8,851 bases of DNA from Acidimicrobiia bacterium (GTDB lineage Bacteria > Actinomycetota > Acidimicrobiia > Acidimicrobiales > Ilumatobacteraceae), in NCBI GenBank assembly GCA_010025655.1, contig RGSV01000038.1, positions 1 to 8,851 on the forward strand. The letters are read 5' to 3'. Below are positions 1 through 5,862 of the stretch, one piece after another. The position numbers were made by a program, and so were the translations under genes. Position 1 is the first letter of the stretch. Each line of letters begins with the position of its first letter. Under the pieces are notes generated by a model. The model had not been told where the DNA came from, made no database searches, and saw nothing but the letters and a program-made list of their open reading frames with translations.

Positions 1-28
1 AGAACCGCTTCGGCTGCACACCCCTCGG

Positions 29-34
29 TATCTT
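29..34 (+). promoter_or_regulatory. Candidate -10 element for a leaderless ABC-transporter transcript
   Basis: TATCTT fits the actinobacterial -10 pattern TANNNT and ends exactly 7 nt before the GTG at 42, so transcription could begin at the start codon. The same 7-nt spacing occurs at two other genes here. No convincing -35 can be judged because the window begins 28 nt upstream. Inference from spacing only. Confidence 0.4.
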
Positions 35-41
35 CGCGAGG

Positions 42-1907
42 GTGCAGATGAACCCCCACGCCCTGATTCCGCGTGACAGCCGTGCCGTGGCGGGTAAGTC
101 GCTCGAACGCCACACGCTGCGACGCATCGGCCAGTTCGCCCGGCCCTACCGAAGCACGATCATGGTGTTCCTGGCGGCCATCATCGCCTCTGCCCTCGTC
201 GCCCTGGTGCCGCCGTTCGTCTTTCGCTCAATCATCGACACGGCAATTCCGGCCGGCGATCGCACGCAGGTCTGGTGGCTCGCAACTCTGGCCGTGGGTG
301 CCGCGCTCGTCGATGCGGCGCTGGCCATCGTGCAACGTTGGGGTTCAGCGAGTGTCGGCGAAGGCCTCATCTACGACCTGCGGGTGGCGTTGTTCCACAA
401 AGTGCAGCGGATGCCGATCGCCTTTTTCACCCGCACCCAAACGGGTTCCCTGATCAGCCGCCTGAACAATGACGTGATCGGCGCCCAGAGTGCCGTCACT
501 TCCACGCTGGGCACCACGGTGAGCAACGCCGTGATCTTGATCACGACCGTGGCTGCAATGCTCGCGCTCGAATGGCGGCTCACCCTGCTGTCACTGCTCG
601 TGCTGCCGGCATTTATCATCCCCGCCAAGCGAGTCGGCAAACGCCTGCAGACCATCGCCAGTAAACAGATGGATCTCAACGCGCAGATGAACACGCAGAT
701 GCAGGAACGCTTCAATGTTGCAGGCGCACTGCTCGTGAAGCTGTTCGGGCGCCACCGCGACGAAGTCGCTGCATTCTCCGATCGGGCGGCTGGCGTGCGC
801 GACTCAGGCGTGCTTGCCGCAATGTATGGAAGGGTCTTTTTCGTAGCCCTTGGTCTGGTTGGTGCGCTCGGTGCCGTCGCCGTCTACGGCATCGGAGCCC
901 AAATGGTGGTGTCGGGGAACATCACCTCTGGAACTCTGGTCGCATTAGCCGCGCTCGTCGCGCGGGTGTACATGCCGCTCACCGCACTCAGCAACGCGCG
1001 AGTCGAACTTCTCACCTCTTTCGTGAGTTTTGATCGGGTGTTCGAAGTATTGGATGCACCCGTTGCAATCACCGATCGCGCGGGCGCTGTTGATCTCGTT
1101 GCCCCACGTGGCGAGATCGTGCTCGAGCACGTCACCTTTCGCTATCCACCCGCTGCAACGGTGTCAATCCCCTCACTCGAAGCCCCGAGCGCCCCGCAAA
1201 GCGACCCCATGGATGACGTACTGCGCGACGTGAGCCTCGCCGTAGCTCCCGGTGAAACGTTGGCGGTGGTCGGGCCTTCTGGTTCGGGCAAGTCCACTCT
1301 CGTCTCTCTGATCTCACGGCTCTATGACGTCACGTCTGGCGCGGTTCGCATCGACGGCAAAGACGTTCGCGATCTGACTGGCGACTCTCTGCACGCTGCG
1401 ATCGGCGTCGTGTCGCAAGACCCACACCTCTTTCACGAGAGCATCGAAGCCAACTTGCGCTATGCCCGACCCGACGCCACGTTCGACGACCTTGTGCGTG
1501 CTTGTCAGGGTGCGCGTATTCATGACACCATTGCCGCACTGCCCGATGGCTACCGCACTGTGGTCGGTGAGCGGGGCTACCGATTTTCAGGTGGCGAGAA
1601 ACAGCGTCTGGCGATTGCTCGTCTACTACTGAAGAATCCTGTCGTCATGATCTTGGACGAAGCCACCAGCCACCTTGACAATGAAAATGAATCGCTCGTG
1701 CAGGCTGCACTCGACGAAGCAATGCGTGGCCGCACGGCAATCGTGATCGCCCATCGACTCTCTACCGTCACCGCCGCCGATCGCATTGCAGTCGTAGAAG
1801 ACGGCCGTGTCGTCGAGCAAGGCACTCATGCCGAACTCGTTGCTCTCGACGGCGCCTACGCACGACAACTGCGTGCCGGTGGAGTGTTTACCCCGGCTGC
1901 TACGTAG
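42..1907 (+). CDS. ABC transporter, fused permease and ATPase (exporter half-transporter)
   Basis: A 621-residue ABC exporter half-transporter that should dimerise in the cytoplasmic membrane and couple ATP hydrolysis to export; the substrate cannot be read from sequence. About six hydrophobic segments fill residues 39-320 (for example 39-66, 77-98, 150-194, 264-317). The ATPase domain follows from about 355: Walker A GPSGSGKST at 411-419, Q-loop Gln459, signature FSGGEKQ at 515-521, Walker B VVMILDE at 534-540 with the catalytic Glu540, D-loop SHLD at 543-546 and H-loop His571. All catalytic residues are present, so this is not a degenerate half. About 20 extra residues (roughly 370-392) sit between the first strand and Walker A. 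The frame is open upstream to the window edge; I chose GTG 42 because a -10-like hexamer lies 7 nt before it. ATG 48 is an alternative. Its 3' end overlaps the convergent ligase gene by 8 bp. Confidence 0.93.
   Translation: MQMNPHALIPRDSRAVAGKSLERHTLRRIGQFARPYRSTIMVFLAAIIASALVALVPPFVFRSIIDTAIPAGDRTQVWWLATLAVGAALVDAALAIVQRWGSASVGEGLIYDLRVALFHKVQRMPIAFFTRTQTGSLISRLNNDVIGAQSAVTSTLGTTVSNAVILITTVAAMLALEWRLTLLSLLVLPAFIIPAKRVGKRLQTIASKQMDLNAQMNTQMQERFNVAGALLVKLFGRHRDEVAAFSDRAAGVRDSGVLAAMYGRVFFVALGLVGALGAVAVYGIGAQMVVSGNITSGTLVALAALVARVYMPLTALSNARVELLTSFVSFDRVFEVLDAPVAITDRAGAVDLVAPRGEIVLEHVTFRYPPAATVSIPSLEAPSAPQSDPMDDVLRDVSLAVAPGETLAVVGPSGSGKSTLVSLISRLYDVTSGAVRIDGKDVRDLTGDSLHAAIGVVSQDPHLFHESIEANLRYARPDATFDDLVRACQGARIHDTIAALPDGYRTVVGERGYRFSGGEKQRLAIARLLLKNPVVMILDEATSHLDNENESLVQAALDEAMRGRTAIVIAHRLSTVTAADRIAVVEDGRVVEQGTHAELVALDGAYARQLRAGGVFTPAAT
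1900..1907. other. 8-bp palindrome holding both convergent stop codons
   Basis: CTACGTAG is its own reverse complement. The + strand TAG (1905-1907) ends the ABC transporter and the - strand TAG (1902-1900) ends the lipoate-ligase-family gene. The two coding regions overlap by exactly this palindrome, leaving no space for a conventional terminator between them. Confidence 0.9.
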
Positions 1908-2535
1908 CTCGAGCAAGCGCTGCCGTGAGTGCGGTGACCACCTGAACCTGCAGTGGCTCCAAGTTGTCGCCGACTCCCGTGGCCTTGGAGAGTCCGTCAG
2001 GCAGTGACCCGCGCAGCAGTTGGGCGTGCAGTGCGAGGTCAATCTCGCGATACACCGTGCATTGGAATCGTGCGGCGTCTTTCGTTCGGCGTTGGGCGAT
2101 GCCCACCACCTTGCGCGTGTCACGCGTGACTTCACCGGGTCCCAGCGCGGCGAAACAGACACTGCGCTCTGTGCCGCGACTCGTGAGTCGATCACGATGC
2201 ACCGCCCACACCCCTGCACCGATCGTCTCCGTGAGCGCGTCACACCACACCTCACCCAACCACCACGTTGCGCGCTCGACATCGTCGTGCCACAGCCGAT
2301 GGCCGCGCGGCACCGTCACATCGACCCACAGATGGTCGTACTGCTGCAAGATCACCACGCCACCCCCGCTGCGACGACGAACGACGTCGAAGCCGAGTTC
2401 TGCTGCGCGTTCGGCATCAACAAGGTCGAATGACTGGGTGCTTCCAAGCACTACCGCCGACCGGTCGATGCGCAGCACTTCGACGGCCGCTGCAGTGCTG
2501 ATCGGGCGAGCATGTAACTCGCCTGCGCTCGTCAC
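1900..2535 (-). CDS. Lipoate-protein ligase A family protein (BPL/LplA fold)
   Basis: A 211-residue cytoplasmic protein of the biotin/lipoate ligase-transferase fold, expected to attach lipoate or octanoate to the lipoyl domains of 2-oxoacid dehydrogenases or GcvH. The acyl-binding motif RRRSGGG is at 53-59, followed by the WVDVTVPRG strand (70-78). The Lys of KVVGIAQRR at 142 fits the conserved active-site lysine of LplA. It lacks the RGGxxTYHGPGQ motif of LipB, so LipB is unlikely; ligase versus octanoyl/lipoyl transferase is undecided. The GTG start at 2535 overlaps the TGA of the HNH gene (GTGA), typical of translational coupling. An in-frame GTG at 2562 would add nine residues and cannot be excluded, since relatives often have a few residues before the (A/G)xxLHAR segment. 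It is last in the leftward block. Confidence 0.82.
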   Translation of the reverse strand: MTSAGELHARPISTAAAVEVLRIDRSAVVLGSTQSFDLVDAERAAELGFDVVRRRSGGGVVILQQYDHLWVDVTVPRGHRLWHDDVERATWWLGEVWCDALTETIGAGVWAVHRDRLTSRGTERSVCFAALGPGEVTRDTRKVVGIAQRRTKDAARFQCTVYREIDLALHAQLLRGSLPDGLSKATGVGDNLEPLQVQVVTALTAALARAT

Positions 2536-3029
2536 GATGCGATGAGCAGATACTGCTTCCACGCCTCGGGTACACGACCCACGGCAGTGGTGATCCATGC
2601 CATGTCGCGCGGTGTGTGCGGAGTCTTGGCAAGGATCATGCCCGCTTCATGCGGAGTACGGTCGCGCTTGTGCAGGTTGCAGCGTCGACATGCCGCCGCA
2701 ACGTTCTCCCACGTGTGCTCACCACCGCGTGACCGCGGCATGACATGATCGATTGAGTCGGCCGGTTTGCCGCAGTATTGACACTTGTAGCCGTCGCGAG
2801 CAAACACCGCTCGGCGCGACAGAGCAGTTCGTCGGCGGAATGGCGCGCGCACCACGTAGTTGAGTCGAATCACGAGCGGGCTTCGCATCACCAGCGATGC
2901 GGCACGAATCTCGGTGCCGTCGTCCTCAACAATTTCCGCCTTCTCCGACAACACGAGGCAGATCGCACGACGTGCCGAGACCACGCTCAGCGGCTCGAAC
3001 GTTCCGTTGAGAACGAGCGCGCTGCGCAT
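2532..3029 (-). CDS. HNH endonuclease-like protein
   Basis: A 165-residue protein with a C-terminal HNH module of the type common in Actinobacteria. The N-terminal part (1-70), beginning LVLNGTFEPLSVV, is a characteristic conserved extension. The nuclease core spans about 74-126: two zinc-knuckle pairs C83/C86 and C114/C117, the metal/catalytic pair D94-H95, N109, and H120. All HNH residues appear intact, so it could cut DNA, but the biological target of this family is not known to me. No restriction, recombination or toxin partner lies beside it, so a defence role is not supported. The ATG at 3029 is preceded by a G-rich Shine-Dalgarno-like stretch. It lies 4 nt after the 87-residue gene and overlaps the ligase gene by 4 nt, which suggests one message. 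Confidence 0.87.
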   Translation of the reverse strand: MRSALVLNGTFEPLSVVSARRAICLVLSEKAEIVEDDGTEIRAASLVMRSPLVIRLNYVVRAPFRRRTALSRRAVFARDGYKCQYCGKPADSIDHVMPRSRGGEHTWENVAAACRRCNLHKRDRTPHEAGMILAKTPHTPRDMAWITTAVGRVPEAWKQYLLIAS

Positions 3030-3033
3030 CTCG

Positions 3034-3297
3034 TTACCCCCTGGCTCTCTTCCTGCGCAACCCGCGCTGGTATGAACGACACCACTCGAGATACGTCACG
3101 AGGTCGTGCGGCTCAGCGTTGTGCACGGCATTACCGTACTGCGTCTCGAGTCGAAAACCGAGATAACGCTGATCGGGCAATGGCAAGAACGGGGCGTTTC
3201 GCCACCATCCGTTCGGGGCGAGCCGCAGTGCTTGACGCACGGCAATTGGCCACAACCACGGTCGTCGCACGACGGCCCACAGGCTCGCCGCGTTCAT
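3034..3297 (-). CDS. Conserved actinobacterial hypothetical protein, 87 aa
   Basis: A small protein of unknown function. The N-terminal third is rich in Trp and Arg (W7, W14, W16, W31, W32). The middle holds a compact motif, FLPLPD at 37-42 followed by RYLGFRLETQYG at 44-55, and then DLVTYLEWCR at 65-74; the tail is strongly basic (RRKRARG). I recall similar short actinobacterial proteins with the PFLPLPD...FRLET.YG core, but no assigned function. The start chosen is ATG 3297, 7 nt after the acyl-CoA dehydrogenase stop; the same frame runs upstream to 3384 but would then overlap the dehydrogenase end, and the motif region lies wholly downstream. No signal peptide or clear membrane helix is visible. 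The 4-nt gap to the HNH gene suggests co-translation. Confidence 0.75.
   Translation of the reverse strand: MNAASLWAVVRRPWLWPIAVRQALRLAPNGWWRNAPFLPLPDQRYLGFRLETQYGNAVHNAEPHDLVTYLEWCRSYQRGLRRKRARG
3037..3041 (-). promoter_or_regulatory. Shine-Dalgarno-like G-run for the HNH gene
   Basis: On the - strand AGGGGGT lies 7 nt upstream of the ATG at 3029, overlapping the very end of the preceding 87-residue gene (its TAA is 3036-3034). It supports the chosen start and translational linkage. Confidence 0.45.
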
Positions 3298-3304
3298 CGC
3301 GCGA

Positions 3305-4525
3305 CTACTTCGGGCGCGGTTCTTTGGGCAGACCGAGCACCATCTCGCCAATGATGTTGCGCTGAATCTGCGATGAACCTGCATAGATCGTGCCAGCTCG
3401 CGCGTTCAAGAACGTCATCGCCCAACTCATCGACGAGTTTGCCGCACCGCTGTCGTCGGTCTGAAACGACGTGCTCGGTTTACGCCCAACCGGAACGAGC
3501 GCATCAAGACCCATGATGTCAAGGGCGAGTTCGGTCGACTTCTTGTGATATTCGCTCCAATACAACTTCGAGATGGCCGCGTCGGGCCCAGGATGATGAC
3601 CAGCAAGAAACTTCGTCAGCGTGCGCTGCCCGAGGTACTTCATGATCTGCACCTTTGAATAGCACCACGCGAGTCGCTGGCGGATGCGTGGGTCATCGAC
3701 CACACCGCGTTCACGGGCAAGCCCGAGCAGTCGGTCGAATTCGGCTTCGTATCGAATCGGGCCGGTCGCCGCGGCCTCACCACGCTCGAAGCCGAGCAGC
3801 GCCATCGCCACTGCCCAGCCGTTGTTGACACCGCCGACCACATTGGCTTTCGGCACCCGTACGTCGGTGTAAAACACTTCATTGAATTCGCTCTCACCCG
3901 AGATCATCTTGATAGGTCGCACTTCGATGCCCGGCTGTCGCATGTCGACAAGAAGAAACGAGATGCCCTTGTGTCGCGGCGCAGTCGGATCAGTGCGCGC
4001 CAGGGTGAAGATGTGCGTCGCCAGATGGCCCGCAGAGGTCCAGATCTTCTGACCATTCAGCACCCACTCGTCGCCGTCGAGTTCGGCCTTCAGACCGAGG
4101 TTCGACAGATCGCTGCCGGCGTTGGGTTCGCTGTAGCCCTGACACCACACATCATCACCCGAGATAATGCGCGGCAGATAATGGCGCTTCTGTTCTTCGG
4201 TGCCAAAGAGCAAGAGGGTGTTGCCGAGCATCTGAATGCCAAAGACATCGTTCATCGCACCCGTCGGCACACCGGCGCGGGTGAATTCCTCCGCCACGAT
4301 CACCTGCTCGAGCGCCGAGAGACCGCCGCCACCAAACTCGGCCGGCCAACCCGGCGCCAGATAGCGGGCCTGCGCAAGATGCACTCGCCACTCTTTGGTG
4401 AAGGTCTCGAGTTCGTCGCCTTCGAGGGCGCCGATGCCCTTCCAGTTGGCGGGCAGCTTCTCGGCGAGAAATGCCTGCACTTTTTCGCGATAGGCCTCGG
4501 CCTCAGCGGAATATGTCGGTCGCAT
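3305..4525 (-). CDS. Acyl-CoA dehydrogenase (FadE-like)
   Basis: A 406-residue flavoprotein of normal family length, expected to introduce the alpha-beta double bond in an acyl-CoA using FAD. The N-terminal helical domain covers about 5-115. The central beta domain carries GYSEPNAGSDL (130-140) and KIWTSAGH (160-167), the usual flavin/substrate signature. The C-terminal domain ends with YAGSSQIQRNIIGE (381-394). The catalytic Glu found there in medium-chain enzymes (YEG) is Ala382. By eye, Glu247 in FERGE sits just before the conserved Arg, where isovaleryl- and long-chain enzymes carry their base. Many actinobacterial FadE enzymes for steroid or other bulky acyl-CoAs look alike and work as heteromers; no partner subunit is visible. 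The start is ATG 4525; the longer frame to 4786 is antisense-like sequence over the kinase gene and has no family match. Confidence 0.92.
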   Translation of the reverse strand: MRPTYSAEAEAYREKVQAFLAEKLPANWKGIGALEGDELETFTKEWRVHLAQARYLAPGWPAEFGGGGLSALEQVIVAEEFTRAGVPTGAMNDVFGIQMLGNTLLLFGTEEQKRHYLPRIISGDDVWCQGYSEPNAGSDLSNLGLKAELDGDEWVLNGQKIWTSAGHLATHIFTLARTDPTAPRHKGISFLLVDMRQPGIEVRPIKMISGESEFNEVFYTDVRVPKANVVGGVNNGWAVAMALLGFERGEAAATGPIRYEAEFDRLLGLARERGVVDDPRIRQRLAWCYSKVQIMKYLGQRTLTKFLAGHHPGPDAAISKLYWSEYHKKSTELALDIMGLDALVPVGRKPSTSFQTDDSGAANSSMSWAMTFLNARAGTIYAGSSQIQRNIIGEMVLGLPKEPRPK

Positions 4526-4532
4526 GAGGCTG

Positions 4533-4538
4533 ACGCTA
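4533..4538 (-). promoter_or_regulatory. Candidate -10 (TAGCGT) for a leaderless acyl-CoA dehydrogenase transcript
   Basis: On the - strand TAGCGT ends exactly 7 nt before the ATG at 4525. Its first three bases are the TAG stop of the upstream kinase gene. The identical hexamer at the same spacing precedes dinB. No clear -35 is seen at 16-18 nt. It could give the dehydrogenase and downstream genes an internal promoter. Confidence 0.45.
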
Positions 4539-5393
4539 CTCCACGTGTCGACGCGCAACGGCAGCCGCACCAACGAGCGGAGCATCGGCACCGAGCCCGG
4601 CCGGTCGCACCTGAACTCCCCGTGAAAACTTGATTGACGCCTGGCGATCAACCTCGGCTTGCACTGCTGTATAGAAGGGTGCACCGAACCCGAGCGCGAC
4701 CGAACCACCGATGACCGCGAGGCGCAGATCGAGCAACACGGCGACCGAAGCGACTGCCCTACCGACATAGATGCCCGTCTGTTCAATCACCGCGGGCGAT
4801 GCTTCGGCGGCTGGTCGGCCGGTCATCTCGGCAATCGCGGTGCCCGATGCTTGCGCTTCAAGACATCCGTAGGCACCGCATTTGCAGCGCCGCCCACCCG
4901 GTGCAACACAGACGTGACCGATGTGGCCCGAGTTGCCGGTGTGACCGTCGAGCAAACGACCGTCACTGATGATGCCGCCGCCGACGCCCGTCGACACGAC
5001 CATTCCGACGACGTCGCGACACCCAACTGCAGCACCACACCACGTTTCACCGAGCACGATGGCCTTCGCATCGTTGTCGACGTAGGTCGCAAGACCAGTG
5101 AGCGCGGCGAGCGACGAACGCAGAGGGAAATCTTGCCAACTCGTGATGTGCAGGTTCGACACCTTGTCGCCCTGGTCGGACATTGGCCCACCACAACCCA
5201 CCCCGCACGCGACAAAGTCGACATCACGCGATGCCTGCACGCGCGAGACGAGAGCAGCGAGTGCATCCCACACGTCGTGCTGAGGTGTGGGCGTGCGATC
5301 TTGCGTCAAGACCTCACCCGACATCGAGACAATGCCACACAGCATCTTCGTTCCACCGATGTCAACGGCGAGATACGCCCGCTCGCGGCTCAT
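4536..5393 (-). CDS. ROK-family sugar kinase
   Basis: A 285-residue cytoplasmic kinase that should phosphorylate a hexose or N-acylhexosamine with ATP. The N-terminal phosphate-binding motif is DIGGTK at 11-16. The catalytic base is Asp108 in VDNDAKA (105-111), and a second phosphate loop is STGVGGG at 134-140. The ROK zinc site is complete: His160 with C170, C172 and C177 in the CxCGxxGCxE motif, followed by Glu179. In glucokinases the segment before the zinc His usually reads GEIGH, whereas here it is GHIGH (156-160). E. coli NanK (N-acetylmannosamine kinase) also has GHIGH, so glucose should not be assumed. ATG 5393 is chosen because MSRERAYLAVDIGG puts the phosphate loop at the normal distance from the start; the open frame continues to 5456 over the DUF3040 gene. 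It sits 22 nt after DUF3040 and 10 nt before the dehydrogenase. No sugar transporter or regulator is nearby. Confidence 0.9.
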   Translation of the reverse strand: MSRERAYLAVDIGGTKMLCGIVSMSGEVLTQDRTPTPQHDVWDALAALVSRVQASRDVDFVACGVGCGGPMSDQGDKVSNLHITSWQDFPLRSSLAALTGLATYVDNDAKAIVLGETWCGAAVGCRDVVGMVVSTGVGGGIISDGRLLDGHTGNSGHIGHVCVAPGGRRCKCGAYGCLEAQASGTAIAEMTGRPAAEASPAVIEQTGIYVGRAVASVAVLLDLRLAVIGGSVALGFGAPFYTAVQAEVDRQASIKFSRGVQVRPAGLGADAPLVGAAAVARRHVE

Positions 5394-5415
5394 GCGCAGC
5401 GGTAACCCAGATGCG

Positions 5416-5769
5416 CTATTGCTCGCGACCCATCTGGTCGCGCATCTTGCGGGCATTCTCGCGCGTGGTGCGCAACACCGCCGACAGGTCGCGCACGCCG
5501 GCTTTGCCCATTGAACGCAATTCGCGCTCGATCACCAAGACGCAGGCCAGCATCAGCACGAAACCTGCGAAGCCGGCCGTGAAGTGGAACTGCAAACCGA
5601 CGAACACCAAGCCGAGCGACAACACCGCGCCGAGCACCGCCCAGCGAACTCGTCGCACCGCGGGGCGATACAGACCTGAAGGAGATACCGCTTGTGCGAA
5701 GCGCTCGTCAGACTCGAGCTGCGCTTCGATCTGCCGCAAGATCTGCTGTTCGTTGTCGGACAGTGGCAC
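5416..5769 (-). CDS. DUF3040 family membrane protein
   Basis: A 117-residue protein with the DUF3040 layout: a conserved start PLSDNEQQILRQIEAQL (2-18), a polar linker, then two adjacent hydrophobic helices (about 43-59 and 64-80), and a charged C-terminal tail ending with an Arg/Glu-rich helix. Function is unknown; the family is largely actinobacterial and is often found near cell-division (mraZ/dcw) genes, which are not seen here. The GTG start at 5769 is favoured because relatives begin with (M)PLS and because GAGAGGAG lies 6 nt upstream. A GTG at 5814 would add 15 residues but would place this strong Shine-Dalgarno inside the gene. It follows dinB by 78 nt and precedes the kinase by 22 nt. 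Confidence 0.85.
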   Translation of the reverse strand: MPLSDNEQQILRQIEAQLESDERFAQAVSPSGLYRPAVRRVRWAVLGAVLSLGLVFVGLQFHFTAGFAGFVLMLACVLVIERELRSMGKAGVRDLSAVLRTTRENARKMRDQMGREQ

Positions 5770-5775
5770 GGGTGG

Positions 5776-5783
5776 CTCCTCTC
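5776..5783 (-). promoter_or_regulatory. Strong Shine-Dalgarno deciding the DUF3040 start
   Basis: GAGAGGAG on the - strand, 6 nt from the GTG at 5769. It is the best ribosome binding site in the window and fixes the start that also fits the family N-terminus. Confidence 0.8.
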
Positions 5784-5793
5784 TTGCCTTGCG

Positions 5794-5799
5794 AGCGTA
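5794..5799 (-). promoter_or_regulatory. Candidate -10 (TACGCT) upstream of DUF3040
   Basis: TACGCT fits TANNNT on the - strand. A start about 7 nt downstream would leave a leader of roughly 18 nt containing the GAGAGGAG site, a sensible short leader. No good -35 at standard spacing (TTGGGT lies 20 nt away). Inference. Confidence 0.3.
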
Positions 5800-5835
5800 G
5801 TCGGCATCTGCCACGACGCACCCAACCGAGTTGCA

Positions 5836-5862
5836 CCACGACGTACGTCACTCGCGTCGTGG
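5836..5862 (-). terminator. Possible hairpin at the dinB 3' end
   Basis: CCACGACG (5836-5843) and CGTCGTGG (5855-5862) form a perfect 8-bp GC-rich inverted repeat with an 11-nt loop that contains the dinB stop (5850-5848). There is no T-run after it on the - strand, so it is not a classic intrinsic terminator; it might pause transcription or stabilise the dinB 3' end. An overlapping 10-bp palindrome, GACGTACGTC, spans 5840-5849. Confidence 0.3.

Noticed and set aside
1626..2282. Long - strand open frame (218 codons) across the ABC/ligase junction
   Set aside because: It overlaps two well-supported genes in other frames, has no recognisable motif, and is rich in Arg/Ser/Cys as expected of a shadow frame in GC-rich DNA.
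1900..2535. Octanoyltransferase LipB
   Set aside because: The LipB signature RGGxxTYHGPGQ is absent; RRRSGGG plus KVVGIAQ is the LplA-type arrangement.
1964..2545. + strand open frame of 193 codons opposite the lipoate-ligase-family gene
   Set aside because: Low-complexity Ser/Arg/Thr composition with no domain; the opposite strand encodes a clear family protein with the RRRSGGG motif.
2532..3029. HNH protein as part of a restriction or defence system
   Set aside because: No methylase, helicase, toxin, phage or transposase gene is near; neighbours are metabolic and the family is widespread as a housekeeping-type gene.
4526..4786. N-terminal extension of the acyl-CoA dehydrogenase by 87 residues
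   Set aside because: The extension lies inside the kinase gene, has no family resemblance, and ATG 4525 gives a normal N-terminus with a -10-like hexamer at 7 nt.
4659..5405. + strand open frame of 248 codons opposite the ROK kinase
   Set aside because: Antisense shadow of a gene whose catalytic and zinc motifs are intact; no motif of its own.
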